From Rhodospirillaceae bacterium (GTDB lineage: Bacteria; Pseudomonadota; Alphaproteobacteria; Rhodospirillales; Rhodospirillaceae): a stretch of DNA of 64,000 nt. This document shows positions 36,123 to 44,190 of the stretch, piece after piece. The notes below the pieces were generated by a model, which was not told where the DNA came from, made no database searches, and saw only the letters and a program-made list of their open reading frames with translations. How positions within the stretch are numbered: the stretch's first letter is position 1; every line of letters starts with the position of its first letter. The translations under genes were made by a program, and so were the position numbers. The DNA lies in contig JABJAH010000037.1 of assembly GCA_018666155.1 (NCBI GenBank), positions 62,001 through 126,000 of the forward strand, in the 5' to 3' direction.

Positions 36123-37067
36123 TTAGAAGTAACGTTTCAAAACATTTTGTGAGGAATACCAATCATTTGCGTCTTTGAAGCCGTCATTCAGAGACCACTT
36201 CGGCGCCCAGCCCGTGGGGCGTTGGACGCGGGCCACCCAGTCGCGATGCAGCAGTTCTGGCACTTTCGCGAGGGTCAGCATGGCCGGGGAGCGGGTCAGC
36301 AGGCCTTTAAGGGTGCCTACAATGCCCAAGATCCAGACGAATACGCTCGCCAGATGAGCAACCTTGATGGGCCGGCCAACGGCTAATCCCGCGGCACCAG
36401 CCAGGTCTCGCCAGCAATATCCTCCGACTTGTCCGTCGTCGATCTCAAAATGAGTGCTGGTCTGAGGGCTTACGCAACACGCCAATATGGCCGAGGCAAC
36501 GTCGGCGACATGGATCAAAGACAAGCGGGCAGTGGGGTGGCCTGGCGCAAGCATGAACCCATTCACGGCCATTTGGAAAAGGCGCACGGTTTCTCCATCA
36601 CCAGGCCCGTAGATGGCGGGCGGGCGGAGAATGATGGCGTTCAGCTGGTCAGCGTTCTCTTCAACCACCAACTCGGCGGCGCGCTTACTCGCCGCATAAG
36701 GAGAAAGGGTCGGCGCGCGGGCAGCCAACGAGGACACCAGAACGAATCGCTTCACCCCTTCAGCCGTCGCAGCCTCTGCGATAGCTTCCGTGCCATCTCG
36801 ATTGATGTGAAAAAACGCCGACCGTGACAGCGCTTTGATCGCGCCCGCCGCATGCACCACCACATCCGCCCCGGCGACCAATGTCTTTAGTGCAGCGCGA
36901 TCCTCAAGGGTCCCCGTAATCCAGGTCATTTCTGAGTCAGATTCTGCGTTGACAGGCTTACGGGTCAACGCACGAACGCGATGACCGGCGGATCGCGCTT
37001 GCTCAACGAGATGACGACCGAGAAAACCGGTAGCGCCCGTAATAGCGATGGTGAGAATTTCGGTCAC
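36123..37067 (-). CDS. cerR: NAD(P)-dependent epimerase/reductase, ceramide reductase-like
   Basis: A 314-residue extended short-chain dehydrogenase: Rossmann motif ITGATGFLGRHLVEQA, VVVHAAGAIKALS, and catalytic Tyr/Lys in PYAASKRAAE, then LRPPAIYGPGD. In Caulobacter the enzyme at this place (CerR) reduces the keto group after N-acylation, unlike the eukaryotic order. It lies ten bases downstream of the acyl-ACP synthetase and about 100 bases before the ACP. Without the gene context it could only be called an NDP-sugar epimerase-like protein. Confidence 0.8.
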   Translation of the reverse strand: MTEILTIAITGATGFLGRHLVEQARSAGHRVRALTRKPVNAESDSEMTWITGTLEDRAALKTLVAGADVVVHAAGAIKALSRSAFFHINRDGTEAIAEAATAEGVKRFVLVSSLAARAPTLSPYAASKRAAELVVEENADQLNAIILRPPAIYGPGDGETVRLFQMAVNGFMLAPGHPTARLSLIHVADVASAILACCVSPQTSTHFEIDDGQVGGYCWRDLAGAAGLAVGRPIKVAHLASVFVWILGIVGTLKGLLTRSPAMLTLAKVPELLHRDWVARVQRPTGWAPKWSLNDGFKDANDWYSSQNVLKRYF

Positions 37068-37077
37068 AGCCGATGCG

Positions 37078-38811
37078 CTAAACGCCGGCGGCCAACGGTT
37101 GAATTTCGCCGCTTAGAAAGCTGGCCTTGGCCTTGCCCCGTGCCAGTTTGCCCGACGACGTTTTAGGCAGAGTGCGAGGTGGCACCAGAATAACATCACA
37201 GGCCAATCCAACCTGATCTTGAACACGGGCGCGCACCTCGGCGGTAAGCGCGGACCGCACGTCCACATCCGAAGGCCGACACTGAACAAGAATCGTCGGC
37301 TGTTCGTTGCCGTCATCCTTTTCCAACGTAAAGGCGGCCGCATCGCCAGAGCGCATGCTGTCCATCCGCTCGACGGTCCACTCAATATCCTGTGGCCAGT
37401 AGTTACGCCCGTTGACGATCATCATGTCCTTGGACCGCCCAACAATAACTAACTCGTCGTCAAGGAAATAACCGAGGTCTCCGGTATCGAGCCAGCCATC
37501 TTGAAGGCACGCGTCGGTCGCTTCTTGATCTCCATAATACCCTTGCATCACGCTCTCACCTGAGAAAAAGACGCGGCCGATTTCGCGCTCCGCCAGGGAT
37601 TGGCCGTCATCGTCGCGAATTTCAACCGTGTGACCTGGAATGACACGGCCGCAGACAACAAACGTGCGACCGGTGCCAGAGCTGTCATTGTCGACCGGCA
37701 CGGCACGGTGGTTGTCGCCGAGTTCTTGCTTCGAAATGTGGTCCAGCAGCATGCCCCGGCCCGGTGTGCTGAAGCTGACACCGAGGACACATTCCGCCAA
37801 TCCGTAGGACGCGTTAAAGGCGGTATCGGCAAACCCGTACGGTCTGAACACGTCGGCAAACCCTTCCATAACCAAAGGTTTGATCATTTCACCGCCGATA
37901 CCGGCGACCCGCCAACTGGATAGATCCAGGTCCGGTGCCGTGGCGCTCGCTGAGCCAAACCGTCGACTGCACAGTTCATAACCAAAACTCGGCCCGTACG
38001 ACATTGTGCCTTTATTTTCACTCAGAATTCGCAGCCATGTCAGAGGCCGGCGAGCAAAGTCTTCGGTCGGTAAATAATCGACGGTGGTTTGTGAAGTCAA
38101 ACACCCGAGCATAAAACCGACCAATCCCATGTCGTGATAGAACGGCAGCCAGGACACACCGCGATCATCGGGAGACACATTGACCGCAGCATTCATGGCC
38201 GCGCAATTGACCATAAGATTCCGATGCGACACGGCGACGCCTTTTGGAAAGCGTGTGCTGCCCGAACTGTATTGCAGATAACAAAGGTCATCCGGCCCGC
38301 CGGCTTTGTTGCCGTCGGCTTGAGGCAAAATTTTCAGATCATCAAGCGACCCGACCATCAGCAAATTGAGACCGTCCGTTGCCTCGTTGACGAAGGGCAT
38401 GAATTCCGTCGGCGTAATCACCATCGCCGCACCGGACGATGTGATCTGATTTCGAATTTGCCCGATGTAAGCGTCGCGACGGCCAAACGCGACAGGCGTC
38501 GGCATCGGAACCGGTATTGCGCCCGCGTACTGACAGGCGAAGAACGCAATCAGGAAGGCTGGCGCCGTCTCCGCTAGAAGGGCGACACGATCGCCGGGCA
38601 CCACACCGCCACCGCAAAGATTCTTGGCCACCGACCGCGCTTCAGCGCTCAGGTCTGCGAAGGACAAGGCATGCTTAAGCTCACCGCGAGACGAATAGAA
38701 GTTGAATCCGGTCTCGCCCTGAGCGGCATAGTCGAGAGCCTCAGGAAGCGTCGGGAAATCAGCGAGCCGTTTAGGCAGATTGGTATTGTTGGTTGGCGTA
38801 GGTGACGACAT
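37078..38811 (-). CDS. aasR: Fatty acyl-AMP ligase / acyl-ACP synthetase for sphingolipid synthesis
   Basis: A 577-residue adenylating enzyme of the FAAL type. Motifs: YLQYSSGSTRFPKGVAVSHRNL (P-loop), SWLPFYHDMGL, NASYGLAECVLGVSF, DGWLDTGDLGYFLDDELVIVGRSKDMMIVNGRNYWPQDIE and the terminal Lys motif PKTSSGKLARGKAK. It should activate a fatty acid as acyl-AMP and pass it to the ACP encoded at 35746. It is the first gene of the minus-strand operon aasR-cerR-acpR-spt. The symbol is by analogy with Caulobacter. Confidence 0.83.
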   Translation of the reverse strand: MSSPTPTNNTNLPKRLADFPTLPEALDYAAQGETGFNFYSSRGELKHALSFADLSAEARSVAKNLCGGGVVPGDRVALLAETAPAFLIAFFACQYAGAIPVPMPTPVAFGRRDAYIGQIRNQITSSGAAMVITPTEFMPFVNEATDGLNLLMVGSLDDLKILPQADGNKAGGPDDLCYLQYSSGSTRFPKGVAVSHRNLMVNCAAMNAAVNVSPDDRGVSWLPFYHDMGLVGFMLGCLTSQTTVDYLPTEDFARRPLTWLRILSENKGTMSYGPSFGYELCSRRFGSASATAPDLDLSSWRVAGIGGEMIKPLVMEGFADVFRPYGFADTAFNASYGLAECVLGVSFSTPGRGMLLDHISKQELGDNHRAVPVDNDSSGTGRTFVVCGRVIPGHTVEIRDDDGQSLAEREIGRVFFSGESVMQGYYGDQEATDACLQDGWLDTGDLGYFLDDELVIVGRSKDMMIVNGRNYWPQDIEWTVERMDSMRSGDAAAFTLEKDDGNEQPTILVQCRPSDVDVRSALTAEVRARVQDQVGLACDVILVPPRTLPKTSSGKLARGKAKASFLSGEIQPLAAGV

Positions 38812-39000
38812 GGTACGTCCGGCGGGAACCGAGAAAATTGATCGGATACTTGTCTACACGTGAGCAAAGGCGGTCAAATCAAGCTTTGCAACAAGTCTTT
38901 CATAACATCACATCCTTGAACAACAGATGTCGCCGCCGCTCTTTCACGCGGTCGTGATTTGAAGGCCTGGGTTGAAGATGAAAGAGTAAAAGTCGTTAAA

Positions 39001-39114
39001 CGGTCAATTCCGTCAACGCATTGACCGATCCAATCTCGATCAGGCTGAGAGAACACCCCTTCCCTCAGTCAGCAACGTGCTAAGGGCCCGGATCCCCCGT
39101 CTGGGCCCTTTTCT
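39001..39114 (+). ncRNA. Candidate small RNA with C-rich loop and terminator
   Basis: In the 442-base gap 38812-39253, which has no gene, the plus strand can form three consecutive hairpins. They are CGGTCAAT/ATTGACCG (39001-39008, 39020-39027), CTGAG/CTCAG (39045-39049, 39064-39068) with the C-rich loop AGAACACCCCTTCC, and a terminator AAGGGCCC/GGGCCCTT (39082-39089, 39103-39110) followed by TTCT. A C-rich exposed loop before a terminator is the layout of alphaproteobacterial anti-Shine-Dalgarno sRNAs. No plus-strand gene lies upstream that would need this terminator. The 5' end is not defined. Confidence 0.55.
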
Positions 39115-39253
39115 ATGAAGCCACCCCATTACGAGCGGTTCGATTGACCCATTACGACTATTACGAGGAAAAGTCGGCGGAGGCGCTTAAGGGGTTCCAC
39201 TTCCACAAGTTAACGTTACTCTCTGGGTTTGTTGTTGGTCTGGGAATACCAGT

Positions 39254-39952
39254 ATGCCTGCCCGTTACGCCCTCAGTTACGTCCCAGAGAAGGACAGCCC
39301 GCTGGCAGATTTTGGCCGAACGTGGCTGGGTCGCGACATCTTCTCGTCCGAGTTCACTGAACAACCTCAGATTAGCGGGATCAAACCGGAACGGCTGGCG
39401 GAGCTAACCCATTGGCGCCGGTCTGACGGCTTGCACGGTGTGCTGAAACCGTCCTTTCAGTTAAATCCAAAAGCGTCCAACAACGCCTTTATGGAAACAG
39501 CTCAGCTCTTCGCCAAGTACATGAAGGCCGTTGAGATTCCCCAGCTTGAAGTCAACGTTATCGGCAAGTTCATTGCCCTCACACCCACGACCCCCTCGCG
39601 AGAATTGGTCGCACTGGCCTCTGAATGTGTCCGAAATTTCGAAGGTTTTCGACAACCGTTGATGATCGATATGGATAGCCGATATCGCAAAGAGAAGTTG
39701 ACGGTGTATCAGAATCGCATGCTGCAACACTGGGGATACCCTTATGTGATGGAAGAATTTCGGTTTTTCATCCCCCTCACAGATCGCATTGAGGATGAAG
39801 GAGAGCGTGCAGAAATTGCGGCGGCAGTAACAGCATTGACCAAACCTACAATCAGGCTGCCCGTTCAAATAAGCGCGCTCACTATTCTTATGCAGGACTC
39901 TCGCAAAGACCCGATGAGTATTGTTGAACATTTTCCGTTTGGATTGTCATGA
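39254..39952 (+). CDS. DUF1045 family (2H phosphoesterase-like) protein
   Basis: A 232-residue protein opening with PARYALSYVPEKDSPLADFG then WLGRDIF, the DUF1045 pattern often found beside phosphonate (phn) genes. The family is related to 2H phosphoesterases, which use two H-x-T/S motifs. Here the first reads HGVLKPSF (H61), with Val in place of Thr, and the second reads FRFFIPLTDR, with Phe where His is expected. The protein may therefore be inactive as a phosphoesterase. No phn genes are near. Its stop overlaps the next start (ATGA). Confidence 0.8.
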   Translation: MPARYALSYVPEKDSPLADFGRTWLGRDIFSSEFTEQPQISGIKPERLAELTHWRRSDGLHGVLKPSFQLNPKASNNAFMETAQLFAKYMKAVEIPQLEVNVIGKFIALTPTTPSRELVALASECVRNFEGFRQPLMIDMDSRYRKEKLTVYQNRMLQHWGYPYVMEEFRFFIPLTDRIEDEGERAEIAAAVTALTKPTIRLPVQISALTILMQDSRKDPMSIVEHFPFGLS

Positions 39953-40800
39953 CCGTAACTGTTGATCGCGCTTTCGTCCGCATTGCCGAAGGGCAAGTGC
40001 ATTACCACACATGCGGTGACGATTCAGCGGGAGCCGCCAAGCCTCTGTACATGATCCACGCCTCACCTTCGTCGTCGGTCAATCTTATTCCACTGATGCA
40101 AGAGCTTGGCACGTCGAGACGCGTCATCGCTCCAGACACGCTCGGCTTTGGCGATTCACCGCCACCTACTCAGGACATTCCCAACGCTGATGACTATGCG
40201 GAAAGCGTCATCAGAATTATGGATGCGCTTGGGGTAGAGTCCTGCGATCTCTATGGCAGTCACACCGGCGCGCACATTGCCTGTGAATTAGCCATTCATT
40301 ATCCAGACCGAATTCGCCGACTGGTGTTTGACGGCATCGGAATGTTTTCCCCGGAAGACAAAGAAGAGTTCCTCGCCAACTATGCACCTGAGGTGCACCC
40401 GGATGAGTTTGGCCAGCACTTGATTTGGGCTTGGAATTTTGTCCGCGACCAGGTGCTCCATTTTCCCTATTTCAAGCGGACGCCAGAGTTCCGCCAACCA
40501 ACGGCCTCTATGCCGCCGCCCGAAGTCATTCACCGTATCGTCCTGGAAGTCCTGAAGGGCTTAACCACGTACCACAAAGGCTATCGCGCCGCCTTTCGTC
40601 ATCCGGACCGCGACCGCCTACCTTTGATCCGCCATCGCACGTTATGTGCGGCGTCTGACAGCGATCCGCTCAAAGACGGTGTCGATGAAGCCGCGGCCCT
40701 TGTCCCCGACTCAGTCAAAGCCATTCTGCCGGGCGAACGCACCGCAGAAGACGTGGCGGCGAAGGCGGCACAAATCGTGGCGTTTCTGGACGACGCCTAA
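39949..40800 (+). CDS. Alpha/beta hydrolase with His at the nucleophile position
   Basis: A 283-residue alpha/beta hydrolase: oxyanion region MIHASPSSSVNLIPLM, APDTLGFGDSPPP, and the nucleophile elbow LYGSHTGAHIACELA. The normal G-x-S-x-G is G-S-H-T-G (103-107), with His105 where Ser is expected. I have seen G-x-H-T-G in a subgroup of MhpC-like proteins; whether they hydrolyse esters is not known to me. It is coupled to the DUF1045 gene by a four-base overlap and likely works with it. Confidence 0.82.
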   Translation: MTVTVDRAFVRIAEGQVHYHTCGDDSAGAAKPLYMIHASPSSSVNLIPLMQELGTSRRVIAPDTLGFGDSPPPTQDIPNADDYAESVIRIMDALGVESCDLYGSHTGAHIACELAIHYPDRIRRLVFDGIGMFSPEDKEEFLANYAPEVHPDEFGQHLIWAWNFVRDQVLHFPYFKRTPEFRQPTASMPPPEVIHRIVLEVLKGLTTYHKGYRAAFRHPDRDRLPLIRHRTLCAASDSDPLKDGVDEAAALVPDSVKAILPGERTAEDVAAKAAQIVAFLDDA

Positions 40801-40804
40801 GCGG

Positions 40805-41368
40805 TTAAAGCGGCGGCCCGGCTATCGTAACAACGAGTGTTTCAGTCTGCGGCGCACGCGACATTGTCACGGTTTTTCCACTTGCCTGAGTAGTGACGCC
40901 ATTCCCCGAATACGCACGATCAATATTTTTGCTGACCCAGTCTGGGGCCCCGGACCAATCGAACAACGCGACTTCCACGAGAAGCGATACTGCGTTGAGA
41001 TTGCGCAATCGCACCAAAGGATTCGCTTCTGGGAGAGCCGCCATCAAATTTGCAGATGTGATGCCTTCCGGGGGGCCAACCAATTCAAGGGTGGTGCGGC
41101 CGTCTTCCGTCCGGCCAATGACCCGCGAACGCCCGTCTGCTAGCGGTACGAAATCAAACCGAAGGTCGAACGGGGACCTCTCAAATATCGCGGTCAAATC
41201 AGCGCGGTCCACTCCAAGACTGGCGCTTTGACGTAACGGGTCCAAACGCGTGACCTGTTGACGTTCCACAGCGGGAGTAGGCGGCGGACGCTGTCCAGAC
41301 AAGGTGTACATATAGACAGCGAGCACGAGGAGCACGCCATACACGATAATTCGAAGTCGTTTCGGCAT
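40805..41368 (-). CDS. Membrane-anchored protein of unknown function
   Basis: A 187-residue protein with one N-terminal membrane helix (about residues 7-24, RIIVYGVLLVLAVYMYTL) and a soluble, presumably periplasmic, remainder of mixed beta composition with no Cys. The mature part contains DLRFDFVPLADGRSRVIGRTEDGRT, and nothing I recognise. It is convergent with the alpha/beta hydrolase and divergent from the DUF427 gene. Coding is supported by ordinary composition and fit between neighbours. Confidence 0.68.
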   Translation of the reverse strand: MPKRLRIIVYGVLLVLAVYMYTLSGQRPPPTPAVERQQVTRLDPLRQSASLGVDRADLTAIFERSPFDLRFDFVPLADGRSRVIGRTEDGRTTLELVGPPEGITSANLMAALPEANPLVRLRNLNAVSLLVEVALFDWSGAPDWVSKNIDRAYSGNGVTTQASGKTVTMSRAPQTETLVVTIAGPPL

Positions 41369-41515
41369 ACCCTTAAACTTTGTTCCAAACTCGCAAATGC
41401 CAATGAACGTTCGCTATGAGTTTCTGTTCATTGACCTAAGCCGGTCAACAGCACAGAGAGTTTTCTATTGATTAGTGTTAAAGTTGACCCAACCAGAGAT
41501 CAAGGAGGCACCGGG

Positions 41516-41968
41516 ATGACGAACCAAACTATGGACTCAGATACAGCGTTACGCTGGCAGGCGAACGCCGATACGCAACGCTCTCGGTTTTCTGACTACG
41601 CTTTGGATCCAGCGCATACGATAACGCTACACCCCCATGACGGCATCGCCCGCATTGTCTGGAACGGTACGATTGTGGCGGATAGCCGTGCAGCAATCGC
41701 GCTGCATGAGCGCAATCACGAGCCGGTCCTCTATTTTCCGACCGATGATGTCCAAGCAGAGTTACTGGCGCGTACGGATCACGCAACACACTGTCCTTAT
41801 AAAGGGGACGCCTCTTATTGGTCTCTCGAGGACAATGGCGGCACGGCAGAAAACGCTGTTTGGGCCTACGAGTCGCCGATCAAAGCCATGGCGGGCATCA
41901 AAGGGTATATGGCGTTTTACCTCGACAGCATGGGCAAGAACTTTGGGTTGAATCTCGAAACCGATTGA
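41516..41968 (+). CDS. DUF427 family protein
   Basis: A 150-residue protein with the DUF427 pattern: RIVWNGTIVADSRAAIALHE, EPVLYFPTDDV, HCPYKGDASYWSL, and NAVWAYESPIKAM near the end. The fold is a small beta barrel; a function is not established. The start at ATG 41516 is supported by a strong AAGGAGG about ten bases upstream, whereas the frame extends 16 residues further. A hairpin with T-run follows at 42000. Confidence 0.87.
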   Translation: MTNQTMDSDTALRWQANADTQRSRFSDYALDPAHTITLHPHDGIARIVWNGTIVADSRAAIALHERNHEPVLYFPTDDVQAELLARTDHATHCPYKGDASYWSLEDNGGTAENAVWAYESPIKAMAGIKGYMAFYLDSMGKNFGLNLETD

Positions 41969-41999
41969 TACCCAAGACATTTTCGGCGGCGATACATGG

Positions 42000-42024
42000 C
42001 CCTCACACATCTGTGAGAGGGTTT
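42000..42024 (+). terminator. Terminator-like hairpin after the DUF427 gene
   Basis: Stem CCCTCACA (42000-42007) with TGTGAG and GGG (42012-42020, one bulged A), then GTTT. It separates the DUF427 gene from the bufferin operon. A second small hairpin, GTCGA/TCGAC with GGGGT/ACCCC (42073-42101), lies in the bufA leader. Confidence 0.5.
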
Positions 42025-42154
42025 CACGCGTGTGTGATTGGCGATTCGCGTTCGCGTTTCTATGATGGGTTCGTCGACTGGGGTATAAAACACCCCTCGA
42101 CCAGGAGACCCCTTTTCAGGCCGCAGCTTTGCGGCATCATAGATGGAGTACATT

Positions 42155-42460
42155 ATGTCAGACAGCAAGCTCTCTACGTTTTCCCTCGCCGCCGCCGTTG
42201 CCGGTGCGGTTTCAATGGCCGCTATGACAATCCCGTCAACTGCGTCAGCCGCTGGAAAAGAAAAATGCTACGGCGTTTCCAAAGCCGGTGAAAATGGCTG
42301 CGCCAATGCCGCCGGAACACATTCTTGTGCCGGCCAATCCACTGCCGCTTACGACAACGGCGAGTGGAAACTTGTTGCTGAAGGCAGCTGCGTCGAAATG
42401 GGCGGCCTGCTTGAGCCAAGCGACGGCATTAACGAAGACGCCAAGATGAAGGCCGGCTAA
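42155..42460 (+). CDS. bufA: Bufferin precursor peptide (DUF2282, BufA1 type)
   Basis: A 101-residue precursor with a signal peptide (about residues 1-33, ending TIPSTASAAG) and a mature part with four Cys at 38, 49, 58 and 79, in KCYGVSKAGENGCA, THSCAGQS and AEGSCVEM. This is the bufferin-1 pattern. In known systems BufB/BufC convert two Cys into heterocycles and the exported peptide binds copper. ATG 42155 was chosen because GGAG precedes it; the frame has an earlier ATG at 42143. It is first in the operon bufA-bufB-bufC-doxX. Confidence 0.9.
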   Translation: MSDSKLSTFSLAAAVAGAVSMAAMTIPSTASAAGKEKCYGVSKAGENGCANAAGTHSCAGQSTAAYDNGEWKLVAEGSCVEMGGLLEPSDGINEDAKMKAG

Positions 42461-42476
42461 GCCGACCTTCATCTTG
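42442..42476 (+). promoter_or_regulatory. Strong hairpin spanning the bufA stop codon
   Basis: CAAGATGAAGG (42442-42452) pairs with CCTTCATCTTG (42466-42476), and inside it CGGC pairs with GCCG around TAA. The stem starts inside the last codons of bufA. With no T-tract it is unlikely to be a simple terminator; it may stabilise the bufA mRNA or reduce downstream expression so that peptide exceeds enzymes. Confidence 0.65.
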
Positions 42477-42490
42477 AATGAGCGTCGAAG

Positions 42491-43396
42491 GTGAGCTCTC
42501 CCCCTCCCCAAGCACCGCCTTCGACACGCTCTGTACGGCCAAGCCCGATTCCTGCGCAAGCGGGGGTCGGGCTTCGTCATCCCCACATGTCCACATTCGC
42601 GGCCGGGGCCGCCGATACGGCCTGGGTTGAAATTCACAGTGAGAATTTTTTTGCGCTGGGTGGGCCACGCTTGGCTCAACTTGAAGACGTGCGCAGCCAT
42701 TACGCGATCAGTTGCCATGGCGTTGGGCTGTCTCTCGGATCAGCCCAGGGGGTCGACCCTGACCACCTAGCGACATTGCGGGGGTTGGTCGATCGCTTTG
42801 AGCCGGCACTGGTATCCGAGCACCTGTCCTTTAGCGTCGTCGACGATATTTATGTGAACGACTTATTGCCGCTGCCCTACACGGAAGAAGCATTAGAGGT
42901 CGTCGTCCGTAACGTCGGGCACACCCAAGACGCCCTTGGCCGGCAAATTCTAATGGAGAATCCATCGTCCTATCTTACGTTTGTGGACTCAGTCCTGACG
43001 GAATGGGATTTTCTGACAGAACTATCGCAACGATCCGGCTGCGGTTTGTTGCTGGACGTCAACAACATCTATGTCAGCGCCCAAAACAACGGGTTTGACA
43101 CCGGAACATACCTCGACGGCATTCCTGGTGACGCGGTGGGCGAAATTCACCTCGCGGGTCATGCCATTGATGGGTCCGGTGAAGACCGCCTCCTTATCGA
43201 TACCCACGGTGACGTGGTCGCCGATCCTGTTTGGGCCCTGTACCAACAGACATTAGAGAAACTCGGCCCACGCCCGACCCTGATTGAATGGGACACGAAC
43301 ATCCCAGAGCTCGAAATTCTTTTAGCGGAGGCGCATACAGCGCAACGCCATCTTGATGCTGTTTCCGTGGCTGAGGACTCATCCCGTGTTGCATGA
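42491..43396 (+). CDS. bufB: MNIO-family peptide-modifying enzyme BufB (DUF692)
   Basis: A 301-residue multinuclear non-heme iron oxidase. Expected metal-ligand motifs are visible: SCHGVGLSLGS, VSEHLSFS, MENPSSYL, LLLDVNNIYVSAQN, EIHLAGH, IDTHGDVV and LIEWDTNIPEL. Together with BufC it modifies the Cys of BufA. The conserved part begins at GVGLRHPH (about residue 25); the 24 residues before it are Ser/Pro-rich and coincide with hairpin DNA. The start is taken as GTG 42491, the only plausible in-frame start seen before the conserved motif. Confidence 0.9.
   Translation: MSSPPPQAPPSTRSVRPSPIPAQAGVGLRHPHMSTFAAGAADTAWVEIHSENFFALGGPRLAQLEDVRSHYAISCHGVGLSLGSAQGVDPDHLATLRGLVDRFEPALVSEHLSFSVVDDIYVNDLLPLPYTEEALEVVVRNVGHTQDALGRQILMENPSSYLTFVDSVLTEWDFLTELSQRSGCGLLLDVNNIYVSAQNNGFDTGTYLDGIPGDAVGEIHLAGHAIDGSGEDRLLIDTHGDVVADPVWALYQQTLEKLGPRPTLIEWDTNIPELEILLAEAHTAQRHLDAVSVAEDSSRVA
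42541..42574. repeat. REP-like palindrome inside the 5' end of bufB
   Basis: AAGCCCGA (42541-42548) pairs with TCGGGCTT (42567-42574) around TTCCTGCGCAAGCGGGGG, then CGTCATCCCC. This resembles the palindromic extragenic repeats (CGTCATTCC...) scattered in many proteobacteria. An adjoining stem, GTCGAAGG/CCTTCGAC (42484-42491, 42518-42525), covers the bufB start codon. Confidence 0.45.
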
Positions 43397-44147
43397 TCTT
43401 CAGCGAGAGTTTTCTGACGTCGCTTTGACCAATTCGGTCGCCGCGTTGTTGCCACAGGTAACGGCGTCACGGGGCAGTCGGAAAAGACGCTTGGGCGTTT
43501 ACCATGCCAACACCGTTAACAGCCTGACCGATGTTCTGTCAGCGGCCTACCCGGTGGTTCAGCGCATTGTAGGTGATCGTTTCTTCAACGGACTCGCCAA
43601 AGAGTTTATTGAGATGCACCCCCCGCGGCAGCCGACCCTATTCCGCTATGGCGGCGCTCTGGCGGACTTTCTTGGCGGCTTTGTGCCAGCTAAAGACCTT
43701 CCCTATTTGGTCGATGTTGCACGCCTGGAGTGGGCCCGTATCGATGCCTACTTCGCAGCCGATCGCACACCACTCGATCCACAGAGACTGGCGGACGTAC
43801 CGCCGGAACAGATCGGCGACCTCAAATTCATAGTGCAACCAGCCCACCAGCTTCTTGAATCGGCTTTCCCCATTTTCACCATATGGGCGATGAATCAGCC
43901 AAATCTCGACAGCGTGCCCGAGATCAACTTCACCCACGGCGAGTGCGGGTTCGTCTCTCGGCTGGATAACATCGTGATACAACGCGCCTTATCTATTGAT
44001 ACGTTGACTTGGCTTGGCGCCCTTGCAGAAGGTAAGAGTCTCGGCGCTGCGACGGAACTGGCCATGGGGTGCGGTGCGGCGTTCGATTTGCAAAACACAC
44101 TCCGTCAACAACTCGCGGACGGAACTTTTTCTGATTTTCACGTTTGA
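43386..44147 (+). CDS. bufC: Bufferin maturation partner BufC (DUF2063)
   Basis: A 253-residue protein with the DUF2063 N-terminal helical domain (LHDLQREFSDVA... LGVYHANTVNSLTDVLSAAYPVVQRIVGDRFF) and a C-terminal winged-helix-like part. In bufferin and related MNIO systems it presents the precursor to BufB as a recognition partner. The start is taken as GTG 43386, overlapping the bufB stop by 11 bases; the frame is open from 43353. Length and motifs are ordinary for the family. Confidence 0.87.
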   Translation: MLHDLQREFSDVALTNSVAALLPQVTASRGSRKRRLGVYHANTVNSLTDVLSAAYPVVQRIVGDRFFNGLAKEFIEMHPPRQPTLFRYGGALADFLGGFVPAKDLPYLVDVARLEWARIDAYFAADRTPLDPQRLADVPPEQIGDLKFIVQPAHQLLESAFPIFTIWAMNQPNLDSVPEINFTHGECGFVSRLDNIVIQRALSIDTLTWLGALAEGKSLGAATELAMGCGAAFDLQNTLRQQLADGTFSDFHV

Positions 44148-44190
44148 ATGGTACGGAACGACTAGATCACGAGGACAAAGGACATAAACC

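Noticed and set aside
38874..39056. 60-codon minus-strand frame in the gap before the acyl-ACP synthetase operon
   Set aside because: No Shine-Dalgarno, no motif; the hairpin structure on the other strand explains the sequence better.
39144..39407. Short plus-strand frame before the DUF1045 gene
   Set aside because: Overlaps the DUF1045 start in another frame, low-quality start, no motif.
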